The notes under the pieces: generated by a model
Told to the model about the DNA's origin: nothing
Seen by the model: only the letters and a program-made list of their open reading frames with translations
The model's database searches: none
NCBI RefSeq assembly: GCF_044547355.1
Contig: NZ_JBIUAG010000008.1
Location: 323,490-387,489, forward strand
DNA: 64,000 bases
Direction: 5' to 3'
Source of the DNA: Kutzneria sp044547355
GTDB taxonomy: Bacteria > Actinomycetota > Actinomycetes > Mycobacteriales > Pseudonocardiaceae
Made by a program: the position numbers and the translations under genes
Shown: one piece after another, positions 17,106-25,579 of the stretch
Layout of the letters: each line of letters starts with the position of its first letter
How positions within the stretch are numbered: position 1 is the first letter of the stretch

Positions 17106-17120
17106 CCCTGGGGAGGGGTC

Positions 17121-18497
17121 ATGACGGTGCTGATCGCGGGCGCGGGGCCGACCGGGCTGACGGCGGCCTGCGCGCTGATGCAGCGGGGCGTGCCGGTGCG
17201 GGTGCTGGACGCGGCCGAGGGGCCGGCGACCACGTCGAGGGCGCTGGGGGTGCAGCCGCGCGGCGCGGAGGTGCTCAACCGGGTCAACGCCATGGGCGAC
17301 CTGCCCGGCCGCGGCATGGACATCGACTTCGTGAAGGCGATCGTCGACGGTCGCGTGGTGATGCACCTGCACATGGACCGCTGGAAGGGCCGCGGCCTGC
17401 TGATCGGCCAGTCCGAGGTGGAGAAGTCGTTGCGGGACCGGCTGTCCGCGCTGGGTGGCAAGGTGGAGTGGGGCGCGAGGATCACCGACATCACCCAGCA
17501 CGAGCACGGCGTGACGGTGCGGGCCGGGGAGCGGATCGAGGGCGACTGGCTGCTGGGCTGCGACGGCGCGCACAGCACGGTCCGCAAGCTCGTCGGCATC
17601 GACTTCCCCGGAGTGCCGCTGGCGGAACGGTTCCTGCTCGCCGACGTGCACCTGGACTGGCCGCTGCCCCGCGAAGGCGTGACGGCCTGGCTCGGCCGGG
17701 ACGGCATGTTCGCCGCGTTTCCGTTGCCGGGCAAGGATCTCTGGCGGTTGCAGGCCGACCTTCCCGGCGCCGACCCGGTGGACGTGGTGGCCGCGCTCAA
17801 GGCGATGCTGCCGGACCGGACCGGCCTTCGAGCCGACTTCCGTTCCTGCGACTGGACTTCCTCGTTCACCATCCACCGCCGCCTGGCCGGGACCTACCGC
17901 CGGGGCCGGGTTTTCCTGGCCGGCGACGCGGCGCATGTGCACAGCCCGTTCAGCGGCCAGGGCATGAACACCGGCATGGGCGACGCCGAGAACCTGGCCT
18001 GGAAACTGGCGATGGTGGTCAACGGCCGGGCCGGCGCGCGGCTGCTCGACACCTACGAGCGGGAGCGGCGGCCGATCGCCGAGGAGGTGCTGAGCGGCAC
18101 CAGCGCGCTCACGTCCTTCGCGCTCGGCCTCGGCTTCTGGCGGCGTCTGCTGCGGGACACCGTGATCCTGCCGCTGCTCGCACTTCCCTTCGTGGAAAGG
18201 AAGATGTTCGGGCAGTGGAGCCAGCTCGCGATCAGCTACCGCCGCGGGCCGCTCGGCCCGCACGGGGACCGCGACCCCGAGATCGCCCCCGACTGGACCG
18301 ACGGCCGCTGGGTGCTGGCCGTCCCGACCGACCACGACCCGCATGTGGCGGTGGCCCGCCAGTTCCTGGGCGAAGACCTGCTGGTGCGGACCGGCCCCGA
18401 GCTGAAGTTGGTGCGCCCCGACGGGCACCTGGCTTGGCACGGACGGCCGTCACCGGCCAGGCTGAGGGCGTGGCTGCACGCAACCCTGACGAGCTGA
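17121..18497 (+). CDS. FAD-dependent aromatic monooxygenase/hydroxylase
   Basis: A 458-aa class A flavoprotein hydroxylase of the PHBH/MhpA/RdmE type. The FAD-binding GAGPTG is at residues 7-12. The middle DG motif is GCDGAHSTVRKLVG, and the second FAD motif is VFLAGDAAHVHSPFSGQGMN followed by TGMGDAENLAWKL. Such enzymes insert one oxygen atom into phenolic or polyketide substrates using NAD(P)H; resistance enzymes such as Rox share the fold. The gene sits behind a perfect dyad operator and overlaps a TetR gene by 28 bases, which suggests an inducible response to an aromatic xenobiotic or antibiotic. The substrate is unknown. Confidence 0.93.
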   Translation: MTVLIAGAGPTGLTAACALMQRGVPVRVLDAAEGPATTSRALGVQPRGAEVLNRVNAMGDLPGRGMDIDFVKAIVDGRVVMHLHMDRWKGRGLLIGQSEVEKSLRDRLSALGGKVEWGARITDITQHEHGVTVRAGERIEGDWLLGCDGAHSTVRKLVGIDFPGVPLAERFLLADVHLDWPLPREGVTAWLGRDGMFAAFPLPGKDLWRLQADLPGADPVDVVAALKAMLPDRTGLRADFRSCDWTSSFTIHRRLAGTYRRGRVFLAGDAAHVHSPFSGQGMNTGMGDAENLAWKLAMVVNGRAGARLLDTYERERRPIAEEVLSGTSALTSFALGLGFWRRLLRDTVILPLLALPFVERKMFGQWSQLAISYRRGPLGPHGDRDPEIAPDWTDGRWVLAVPTDHDPHVAVARQFLGEDLLVRTGPELKLVRPDGHLAWHGRPSPARLRAWLHATLTS

Positions 18498-19081
18498 GGA
18501 CCGCCGGCCGGCCCCGTGATCCCGAGGCCGACGCGGCGATCCTGCGGGCGGCGCTGGACCTGTTCGCGGAGCGCGGGGTCGACGGCACCAGCATCGAGCA
18601 GATCGCCAAGCGGGCCGGCGTGGCCCGACTGACCGTCTACCGGCGCTGGTCGTCCAAGGAGGAGCTGCTGGCCCAGGCCATCGCCTACGGCCGCAACGCG
18701 CCGGACCTGACCGACGAGGAGTACGACACCCTGCCCTACCCGGAGGTGCTGGCCCGGATGCTCGGCTCGATGGCCGACTCCGTGGCCGACCGCAAGCTGG
18801 CCCCGCTGATGGCCCAGCTGCTGGGGTCCACCTTCAGCCACCCCGAACTGTTCGACGCCTTCTGGGCGGCGTCCGGGGCGCGGCGCCGGGAGGGCGGGGT
18901 CCGCCTGATCGAGCGGGCCGTGCGGGACGGCCTGCTGCCGGCGGACTCCGATCCCGAGGTGGTGGTGGACATCATCATCGGCGCGCTGTTCTACCGGCTG
19001 CTGGTGCCGCCCCGGCACGACGACGTGCAGGAGTTCGTGCCGCGGGTGCTGCGCCAGATCGGGTTCCGGGCTAGTCCATAG
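18470..19081 (+). CDS. TetR-family transcriptional regulator
   Basis: A 203-aa TetR repressor. The DNA-binding domain spans roughly residues 18-65 (DAAILRAALDLFAERGVDGT, then SIEQIAKRAGVARLTVYRRW); the C-terminal helical ligand domain follows. The GTG start lies within the end of the monooxygenase gene. It probably binds the dyad at 17077-17105 and thus represses its own operon. Its 3' end overlaps that of the convergent glycolate-oxidase-type gene by 11 bases. Confidence 0.93.
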   Translation: MAARNPDELRTAGRPRDPEADAAILRAALDLFAERGVDGTSIEQIAKRAGVARLTVYRRWSSKEELLAQAIAYGRNAPDLTDEEYDTLPYPEVLARMLGSMADSVADRKLAPLMAQLLGSTFSHPELFDAFWAASGARRREGGVRLIERAVRDGLLPADSDPEVVVDIIIGALFYRLLVPPRHDDVQEFVPRVLRQIGFRASP

Positions 19082-20453
19082 CGAACATCGAGCCGGGGTT
19101 GAACAGGTTGCCGGGGTCCAGCGCCCGCTTGATGGACCGGTGCACGGCCAGCCCGACCGGCCCGATCTCGCGGGCCAGCCACTCCTGCTTGATCCGGCCG
19201 ACGCCGTGCTCGCCGGTCACCGTGCCGCCCAGACCCAGGGTCAGGGCCAGGATCTCGTCGAAGGCCACCCGCACCCGGGCGAACTCCTCGGCGTCGGCCG
19301 GGTCGTAGACCAGCGTCGGGTGCATGTTGCCGTCGCCGGCGTGCCCGACCACGGCGATCTTGACCCGGTTGCGCTCGCCGATGGCCTGGCAGCCGGCGAT
19401 CAGGTCGGCGATCACGGTCCGCGGCACGCACAGGTCGTCGGTGAGCCAGGTGCCGTAGATCTCCAGCGCGGTCAGCACGGCCCGCCGCGCGGCCAGCAGC
19501 ATCTTGCCCTCGGCCAGATCGGTCGTCACGTAGGTCAGGTCGGCGCCGGCGGCCTGGCAGGCCAGCTCCACCTTCTCCAACTCCAGCCGGGCGACCTCGC
19601 CGCCGGCGTCGGACTGGCACAGCAGCAGCGCCTCGCAGCCGGGCGGGCCGACCTCGGTGCGCAGGTACTGCTCGGCGGCCTTGATCGAGACGGCGTCCAT
19701 GATCTCCATCAGGGAGGGCACGAGCCCCGCGCGCACGATGTTGGTCACGGCCACGCCGGCCGCCTCGGTGGTGCTGAACGCCGCCATCAGGGTGGCCGGG
19801 GCCTGGGGCAGCGGCCGCAGCGCCAGCACGGCCTTGGTGATCACGCCCAGCGTGCCCTCGCTGCCGATGAACAGCTTGGTCAGGTCGTAGCCGGCCACGC
19901 CCTTGACCGTGCGGCGGCCGGTCTTGAGCAGCGAGCCGTCGGCCAGCACGACTTCAAGGCCCAGCACCGAATCCGTGGTCACGCCGTACTTCACGCAGCA
20001 CAGGCCGCCGGCGTTGGTGGACAGGTTGCCGCCGATGGAGCACCAGTCGTAGCTGGACGGGTCGGGCGGGTAGAACAGCCCGTGCTTCTCCACGGCGTCG
20101 CGCAGGTCCAGGTTGACCACGCCCGGTTCGACCACGGCCAGCCGATTGTCCTGGTCGATCTCCAGGATCGCCTTCATCCGGGTGGTCACCAGCAGCACGC
20201 AGCCGTCGATGGCGTTGGCCGCGCCGGACAGGCCGCTGCCGGACCCGCGCGGCACGATCGGCACGCCGGCCCCGCCGCAGATGCGGACCACGGCCTGCAC
20301 CTGCTCGGCGTTCTCCGGGAAGGCCACGGCCAGCGGCTGCCCGGACGGGGCCAGCGGCATCATGTCGCGGCTGTAGGAGGCGGTGACGTCCGGGTCGATC
20401 CGCACCGAGTCGGATCCCAGCGCGTCCCGCAGGGCCTGAACGACAGCGTCCAT
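19071..20453 (-). CDS. FAD-linked oxidase, GlcD/D-lactate dehydrogenase type
   Basis: A 460-aa VAO/PCMH-fold flavoprotein. The PP-loop region VPIVPRGSGSGLSGAANA and SIGGNLSTNAGGLCCVKYG bind FAD, and FIGSEGTLGVITKAVLALRP is typical. The C-terminal cap has VGHAGDGNMHPTLV (metal-binding His) and GTVTGEHGVGRIKQEWL. These mark the GlcD/DLD family oxidising 2-hydroxyacids such as glycolate or D-lactate. No GlcE or GlcF gene is next to it, so it may work alone. The start is set at MDAVVQ (20453); an in-frame ATG 18 bases upstream is possible. Confidence 0.93.
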   Translation of the reverse strand: MDAVVQALRDALGSDSVRIDPDVTASYSRDMMPLAPSGQPLAVAFPENAEQVQAVVRICGGAGVPIVPRGSGSGLSGAANAIDGCVLLVTTRMKAILEIDQDNRLAVVEPGVVNLDLRDAVEKHGLFYPPDPSSYDWCSIGGNLSTNAGGLCCVKYGVTTDSVLGLEVVLADGSLLKTGRRTVKGVAGYDLTKLFIGSEGTLGVITKAVLALRPLPQAPATLMAAFSTTEAAGVAVTNIVRAGLVPSLMEIMDAVSIKAAEQYLRTEVGPPGCEALLLCQSDAGGEVARLELEKVELACQAAGADLTYVTTDLAEGKMLLAARRAVLTALEIYGTWLTDDLCVPRTVIADLIAGCQAIGERNRVKIAVVGHAGDGNMHPTLVYDPADAEEFARVRVAFDEILALTLGLGGTVTGEHGVGRIKQEWLAREIGPVGLAVHRSIKRALDPGNLFNPGSMFAMD

Positions 20454-20516
20454 GCGCCTCACGGTAGTCACCCGGTCGAGTGTGGAGTCTCACAATCATG
20501 GGACTTGCCCACTACT

Positions 20517-20564
20517 CTGTCCGGACAGATGCTTGTACTATCCAACTGATTGGTTGAAGCAACC
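20517..20564. promoter_or_regulatory. Candidate MarR operator region upstream of the marR-exporter operon
   Basis: Three dyads are stacked before the marR gene: CTGTCCGGACAG (20517-20528, perfect), CCAA CTGA TTGG (20542-20553, perfect) and GGTTG AAG CAACC (20552-20564, perfect). The latter two overlap and are the right size for MarR binding. Autoregulation is inferred. Confidence 0.5.
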
Positions 20565-20588
20565 ATCGATCTTCGAGGGAGGTAGGAC

Positions 20589-21086
20589 ATGGAGACGACC
20601 CAGGACCGGCTGGACAACGCCGACCAGCTGGGGCTCCAGCTGGTCCGCTTCTTTCGGCTGTTGGAACGGTCCCACCAGCACTTCACCGACAAGCCGCACG
20701 GCGTCGAGAAGGCCGGCTACATGCTCATGGCCCACCTGGTGATGGGCGGACCGCAGCGGACCAGCGCGTTGGCCGACGCGGTGCACTCCGACCCGTCCAC
20801 GGTCAGCCGCCAGATCGCCCAGCTGGTGCGCGCCGGCCTCGTCGAACGCCGGGCCGACCCGCTCGACGGCCGCGCCTGCCTGCTGGCCGCGACCGACGCC
20901 GGCGCCCAGCTCTTCGACGACCTGCGCGCCCAGCGCAACCACCACATCGACCGCATGCTGAACGCCTGGTCGATGGAGCGCCGTCACCAGCTCGTGCAGC
21001 TGTTCGACGAGCTCAACACCGATATCGAGAACTACCGACCGCAGTTGGCCACCGCGATCGCCGAGCAGCGAAAGGCAACACGATGA
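20589..21086 (+). CDS. MarR-family regulator of the adjacent exporter
   Basis: A 165-aa MarR protein. The winged helix includes TSALADAVHSDPSTVSRQIA and LVRAGLVERRADPLDGRACL, whose D-x-R wing is typical. A long C-terminal helix (SMERRHQLVQLFDELNTDIE) serves dimerisation. An AGGGAGG ribosome site precedes the ATG. The gene overlaps the exporter start (ATGA), a standard arrangement in which MarR represses its own transporter operon until a lipophilic ligand binds. Confidence 0.94.
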   Translation: METTQDRLDNADQLGLQLVRFFRLLERSHQHFTDKPHGVEKAGYMLMAHLVMGGPQRTSALADAVHSDPSTVSRQIAQLVRAGLVERRADPLDGRACLLAATDAGAQLFDDLRAQRNHHIDRMLNAWSMERRHQLVQLFDELNTDIENYRPQLATAIAEQRKATR

Positions 21087-23668
21087 CAAGCACGGCCGCT
21101 CCGGTGGCGGCGTCCACCACCAGCAAGGCGGAGCACGTCCCGGGGACGTTCACCCACCGTCAGATCCTCACCATCCTGTCCGGCCTGATGCTGGGCATGT
21201 TCCTGGCGGCGCTGGACCAGACCATCGTCTCCACCGCCATCCGCACCATCGCCGACCAGCTGCACGGCCTGGACGAGCAGGCCTGGGCGACCACCGCCTA
21301 CCTGATCACCTCGACCATCGCCACGCCGCTGTACGGCAAGCTCTCCGACATGTACGGCCGCAAGCCGTTCTACCTGGCCGCGATCCTGATCTTCGTGGCC
21401 GGCTCGCTGGCCTGCACCTTCGCCACCTCGATGTACGAGCTGGCCGCGTTCCGCGCGTTCCAGGGCATCGGCGCCGGCGGCCTGATGTCGTTGGCCCTGG
21501 CCATCATCGGCGACATCGTGCCGCCCCGCGAGCGGGCCCGCTACCAGGGCATGTTCCTGGCCGTGTTCGGCACATCGAGCGTGCTCGGCCCGGTCATCGG
21601 CGGCGCCCTGGCCGGCCAGTCCAGCATCCTGGGCATCGACGGCTGGCGCTGGGTCTTCCTGGTGAACGTGCCGATCGGCATCGCCGCCTTCGCGGTCGTG
21701 GCCATCGTGCTGAACCTGCCGCGCAAGGCCAGCAAGGTCAAGCAGCGCATCGACTGGCTGGGCTCGGCGTTCATCTCCATCGGCCTGGTGCCGCTGCTGA
21801 TCGTGGCCGAGCAGGGCCGCGACTGGGGCTGGACCTCGCAGAACGCCTGGATCTGCTACATCGTCGGCGCGCTGGGCCTGATCGCCTTCGTGGTCGCCGA
21901 GCACTACGCCAAGGACGACGCCCTGATCCCGCTGCGGCTGTTCCGCAGCTCGGTGTTCAGTCTGACCTCGGTCACCGGCGTGCTGGTCGGCGTGGCGATG
22001 TTCGGCGGGATCGCGATGATTCCGCAGTACCTCCAGATCGTGAAGGGCAACACCCCGACCCAGTCCGGCCTGCTGATGCTGCCGTTCGTGCTGTCGATGA
22101 TGATCGCCTCGCTCGGCTCCGGCATCATCACCTCGCGCACCGGCCGGTACAAGGTGTTCCCGATCGTGGGCACCGTGCTGCTGGTGGCCGGGGCCGTGCT
22201 GTTCGCCACCCAACTGCACTGGGACACCAGCCTGGTCGAGGTCGACATCTACATGGCGATCTTCGGCATCGGCCTGGGCCTGTGCATGCAGACGCTGACC
22301 CTGGCCACCCAGAACGCGGTGCCGCCGCGGGACATGGGCGTGGCCACCTCCTCGGCGACCTTCTTCCGGTCGATGGGCGGCACCGTCGGCACCGCGGTCT
22401 TCCTGTCGCTGCTGTTCAGCACGGTCGGTGACAAGATCGCCGACGCGTTCCGGGCGATCGTGCCGACGCAGGCGTTCCAGACCGCCATCCAGACCCCGTC
22501 GGTGGTGCAGAACCCGGCCAACGCGCCGCTGTTCGCCGCGCTCAAGGGCGGCAACGCCGGCGGGGCGCTGCAGGACTCGTCGTTCATCCAGCAGCTCAAC
22601 CCGGCGATCCTGGCCCAGCCGTTCCAGGAGGGCTTCACGAACGCGATGCACATCGTGTTCTTCGGCGCGGCCATCGTCGCCGCCGTGGCCTTCATCCTGA
22701 CGCTGTTCACCAAGGAGGTGCCGCTGCGCACGCAGTCCGGCATCCAGGCCCAGGCGGCCGAGGACGGCGTGCTGCTGACCGCCCCGCAGGACGAGCCGGT
22801 GCCGGCGGCGGTGGCCGCGGCCACCGAACCGTTCGACACCAACGGCCGCCACGCCCTCAACGGCAACGGCAACGGCAACGGACACGCGCACCTGGAAGGC
22901 ACGCTCCTGGTCGGCACCCCGGTCCGCGGCTTCGTGCGGCGGCCCGACGGCAGCCCGGTGGACGCCGCCGCGCTCACTGTGATCGACCTGAACGGCAAGC
23001 AGGTGGGACGGACCGTCAGCGGGCAGGACGGCGGCTACGACCTGGCCGCGCCGGCCAACGGCACGTACGTGCTGATCGCCTCGGCCGGCTCGCACCAGCC
23101 GCAGGCCTCCACCGTCGTGGTCAACGGGTCCCCCGTGCACTACGACGTGGTGCTGGCCGGCACCGGCGGCCTGGTCGGCGTGGTCACCGCGCTCGGCGGC
23201 GCCCCGGTGGTCGAGGCCACCGTCACGCTGGCCGACACCCGGGGCGAGGTCGTGGGCTCGCGGTCCACCGACGCCGGCGGGTCCTACCAGTTCCGCGAGC
23301 TCGTCGGCGGCGACTACACCCTGGTCGTCAGCGCCGCCGCGCACCGGCCGACCGCGCTGCCGGTGAGCATCGGCGACACCGGCACCACCCGGCAGGACGT
23401 CGAACTGTCCGGCGGCGCGAGCCTGGAGGGCGTGGCCCGGGGCGTCGACGGGCTGCCGCTGGCCGACGCCCGCGTGACCCTGGTCGCGCCGGACGGGCAG
23501 GTCGTCGCGGTCACCACCACGGGTACGGACGGGCAGTACAACTTCGGAGATCTGTCCGAAGGGGATTACACGGTGATCGCCAGCGGATACCCGCCGGTGG
23601 CCGCCGCGCTGCGCGTCGTCGCAGGTCAGGAGGCCGTCCACGACGTGGAGCTCGGTTTCCCGGAGTAG
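21083..23668 (+). CDS. DHA2-family MFS multidrug exporter fused to three carboxypeptidase-regulatory-like repeats
   Basis: An 861-aa protein. Residues ~20-550 form a 14-helix DHA2 drug:H+ antiporter: LGMFLAALDQTIVSTAIRTI is the family helix-1 motif, KLSDMYGRKPFYL is motif A, and FGTSSVLGPVIGG is motif C. A hydrophilic linker with Asn-Gly repeats (near residue 600) leads to three beta-sandwich repeats of about 82 residues, each with a G.V...G.P...A.VT..D..G pattern, a DGGY/GSYQF/DGQYNF turn and GDYTL(V)-type strand. These resemble carboxypeptidase regulatory-like/Ig-like domains. The linker follows an even-helix protein, so the repeats are predicted cytosolic, which is odd for such domains. 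EmrB/QacA-type transport is expected. Confidence 0.93.
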   Translation: MTSTAAPVAASTTSKAEHVPGTFTHRQILTILSGLMLGMFLAALDQTIVSTAIRTIADQLHGLDEQAWATTAYLITSTIATPLYGKLSDMYGRKPFYLAAILIFVAGSLACTFATSMYELAAFRAFQGIGAGGLMSLALAIIGDIVPPRERARYQGMFLAVFGTSSVLGPVIGGALAGQSSILGIDGWRWVFLVNVPIGIAAFAVVAIVLNLPRKASKVKQRIDWLGSAFISIGLVPLLIVAEQGRDWGWTSQNAWICYIVGALGLIAFVVAEHYAKDDALIPLRLFRSSVFSLTSVTGVLVGVAMFGGIAMIPQYLQIVKGNTPTQSGLLMLPFVLSMMIASLGSGIITSRTGRYKVFPIVGTVLLVAGAVLFATQLHWDTSLVEVDIYMAIFGIGLGLCMQTLTLATQNAVPPRDMGVATSSATFFRSMGGTVGTAVFLSLLFSTVGDKIADAFRAIVPTQAFQTAIQTPSVVQNPANAPLFAALKGGNAGGALQDSSFIQQLNPAILAQPFQEGFTNAMHIVFFGAAIVAAVAFILTLFTKEVPLRTQSGIQAQAAEDGVLLTAPQDEPVPAAVAAATEPFDTNGRHALNGNGNGNGHAHLEGTLLVGTPVRGFVRRPDGSPVDAAALTVIDLNGKQVGRTVSGQDGGYDLAAPANGTYVLIASAGSHQPQASTVVVNGSPVHYDVVLAGTGGLVGVVTALGGAPVVEATVTLADTRGEVVGSRSTDAGGSYQFRELVGGDYTLVVSAAAHRPTALPVSIGDTGTTRQDVELSGGASLEGVARGVDGLPLADARVTLVAPDGQVVAVTTTGTDGQYNFGDLSEGDYTVIASGYPPVAAALRVVAGQEAVHDVELGFPE

Positions 23669-23677
23669 TGCTCACCG

Positions 23678-23723
23678 CCACGGCGGCTGTCCCCTTCACC
23701 CGGTTCGGGGACAGCCGCCGTGG
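23678..23723. terminator. Terminator hairpin with perfect 17-bp stem after the exporter gene
   Basis: CCACGGCGGCTGTCCCC (23678-23694) pairs with 23707-23723 across a 12-base loop, 10 bases after the exporter stop. There is no T-tract, as is common for actinobacterial terminators. Confidence 0.7.
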
Positions 23724-23744
23724 TGACGACATAGGGTGTCGGGC

Positions 23745-24407
23745 GTGCCCACGCACGAGATGGCCTTCGGTTCCCTGGACGCCGTCGGCCCCGTAGTGCT
23801 GACGGTGATCGCCCTCGTGTGCATTTTCGTCGAGTGCGGCTTCCTGATCGGCCTACTCTTCCCCGGCGACTCCCTGCTGTTCACCGCCGGCATCTTCTTC
23901 GCCCAGCAGCACCACTGGGGCCAGGCGTGGCTGTTCGCCGGCCTGGCCTGGGCCGCCGGCGTCGGCGGCGGGCAGTGCGGCTACCTGTTCGCCCGCAAGA
24001 CCGGCCACAAGTTCGTGGCCCGCCGGGACGGCAAGATCCTCAACCGGCGCAATCTCGACCGGGCCCAGCGGCTGCTCGACGGCTGGGGCTTCTGGGCCGT
24101 CACCCTGGCCCGCATGGTGCCGTGGGTGCGGACCGTCGTGCCCACCATCGCCGGCGCCGCGCGGATGAACCCGCTCAAGTTCTTCCTCGCCTCCTGCGCC
24201 AGCACCGCGGCCTGGGTCGGCGTGTTCATGACCGTCGGCTACTTCGGCACCGGCCTGCTCGACCAGGTCCCGTGGCTCAAGACCGCCGCCCTCGCCGTCG
24301 CCGTCGGCGTCGTGCTCACCACCACCGTCGTCGGCGTCATCCAGTACCGCCAGGACAGCCGCCAGCCGGCCGAGGAAGAGCCCGTCGAGGCCAAGCCCGT
24401 CTCGTAG
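23745..24407 (+). CDS. DedA family membrane protein (second copy)
   Basis: About 220 aa. The family core is ALVCIFVECGFLIGLLFPGDS, with the E..F..GD signature, then LLDGWGFWAVTLARMVPWVRTV and AGAARMNPLKFFLAS, containing the conserved R..P.VR and G residues. Several membrane helices and a short acidic tail follow. The start is uncertain: GTG 23736, GTG 23745 and ATG 23760 are all in frame without a strong ribosome site. It differs clearly from the copy at 16155-16913. The role is presumably lipid transport or envelope maintenance. Confidence 0.9.
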   Translation: MPTHEMAFGSLDAVGPVVLTVIALVCIFVECGFLIGLLFPGDSLLFTAGIFFAQQHHWGQAWLFAGLAWAAGVGGGQCGYLFARKTGHKFVARRDGKILNRRNLDRAQRLLDGWGFWAVTLARMVPWVRTVVPTIAGAARMNPLKFFLASCASTAAWVGVFMTVGYFGTGLLDQVPWLKTAALAVAVGVVLTTTVVGVIQYRQDSRQPAEEEPVEAKPVS

Positions 24408-24416
24408 CATCGGGGC

Positions 24417-24830
24417 ATGCACAACCCGCCGTCGACCGCGCTCGAGGCCGTGTGGGCAACGATGATGGAGACCACCCACGGCGCCGAGGCCGACCTCGAC
24501 CGGCTCGGGCTCACCCTCGCCACCGCCTATGCCCTGTGGGCCATCGACCCCGCCGAGCCCCCGCCCACCATGGGCGTCATGGCCCAACGCCTGCGCTGCG
24601 CCGCCTCCAGCCTCACCTTCATCTCCGACCGCCTGGTCAAGCTGGACTACGTCACCCGCACCGAGGACCCCCGCAACCGCCGCTACCGCGTCCTGGCCCT
24701 CACTCCCACCGGCCGCACCGCCCGCGAGGACGTGATCAAGGCCTTCACCCACGCCTCGCCCGTCTCCACCCTCAGCGCGCAAGACCAGCAGGAGCTGGTC
24801 CGCATCCTCGGCAAGGCCCTCGCCGGCTGA
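24417..24830 (+). CDS. MarR-like winged-helix regulator
   Basis: A 137-aa small MarR-type protein. The helix-turn-helix is TMGVMAQRLRCAASSLTFIS, with the wing in KLDYVTRTEDPRNRRYRVLAL. It lies 9 bases after the DedA gene, so the two are likely cotranscribed. Its target is unknown. The length is typical of the short MarR class. Confidence 0.87.
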   Translation: MHNPPSTALEAVWATMMETTHGAEADLDRLGLTLATAYALWAIDPAEPPPTMGVMAQRLRCAASSLTFISDRLVKLDYVTRTEDPRNRRYRVLALTPTGRTAREDVIKAFTHASPVSTLSAQDQQELVRILGKALAG

Positions 24831-24862
24831 AATCCGCTCGACGCCCCGGCGACACTGCGAGG

Positions 24863-25207
24863 GTGATCCCACAGCACTGGCTTCCGCATCACCGTGACGA
24901 GGACGGCGAGCTGCTCGGCTACCTGCGGCCGGTCGGCGATCGCTTCGAGCCGGTGACGGTGTTCGGGCATCCGCTCGGCGAGGCGGCCGATGAGGACGAG
25001 GCCGTGGCGCGGCTGGAGGCGGTGGGCCTGAGTTACCTGGCCGAGCGGTGGCTGCTGACGTTGCCGGACCGGGCGGAGCCGATCGCGGTGCAGGTGGTGG
25101 AGGCCGACCCGGACCAGGTCCGGGTGAAGAGCGTGGACCACCGGGCCGACATCGGCGCGCTGTTCACGCTGCCGGTGCCGACCGATCGGCTACACGCCCA
25201 GCATTGA
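24863..25207 (+). CDS. Hypothetical protein (114 aa)
   Basis: A 114-aa soluble protein starting at a GTG 32 bases after the MarR gene, reading MIPQHWLPHHRDEDGELLGY. It has a pattern of short strands (RFEPVTVFGHPLG, WLLTLP, IAVQVVEADPDQVRVKSVD) and no cysteine or membrane segment. Similar short actinobacterial proteins exist but I cannot name a function. Its 3' end overlaps the convergent CoA-binding gene by 18 bases. Confidence 0.72.
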   Translation: MIPQHWLPHHRDEDGELLGYLRPVGDRFEPVTVFGHPLGEAADEDEAVARLEAVGLSYLAERWLLTLPDRAEPIAVQVVEADPDQVRVKSVDHRADIGALFTLPVPTDRLHAQH

Positions 25208-25579
25208 GCGTTCGACGGCGATGCAGCGGTCCTCGACGTAGGTCAGGCCGGCGGCCTCGGCGATCTCGCGGGCCCGCTGGCTGACGATGCCCAGTTGCAG
25301 CCACAGGGCCCCGGCCTTGACCTGGACGGCCTGCTCGGCGATGCCCGGCGCCTCGTCGGCGGGGCGGAAGACGTCCACGATGTCGATCTTGTCGGGGACG
25401 TCGAGCAGGCTGCGGTAGGCCTTCTCGCCGAGGATCTCGTCGGCGCTCGGGTGCACCGGGATGACCCGGTAGCCGGCGGCCTTGAGCGAGGCCGGCACCG
25501 AGTGCGCGGCCTTCCACGGCTGGGTCGACAGCCCGACGACGGCGATCGTCCTGGCCGAGGTCAGCAGTTCCCTGATCAC
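25190..25579 (-). CDS. CoA-binding domain protein (YccU-like)
   Basis: A 129-aa Rossmann-type CoA-binding protein. It shows RTIAVVGLSTQPWKAAHSVP at the start, YRVIPVHPSADEILGEKAY, IDIVDVFRPADEAPGIAEQA, and AGLTYVEDRCIAVER at the end with the family's conserved Cys in a D.C...E context. The fold matches succinyl-CoA synthetase's CoA domain. The biological role is unknown. It overlaps the P-loop kinase gene upstream by 4 bases, so it is the last gene of the fructose operon transcript or follows it directly. Confidence 0.92.
   Translation of the reverse strand: MIRELLTSARTIAVVGLSTQPWKAAHSVPASLKAAGYRVIPVHPSADEILGEKAYRSLLDVPDKIDIVDVFRPADEAPGIAEQAVQVKAGALWLQLGIVSQRAREIAEAAGLTYVEDRCIAVERSMLGV

Noticed and set aside
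17121..19081. Biosynthetic gene cluster for an aromatic natural product
   Set aside because: Only a lone monooxygenase and its TetR; no polyketide synthase, NRPS or other tailoring genes are adjacent.
21032..23641. 869-aa minus-strand frame
   Set aside because: Shadow of the DHA2 exporter.
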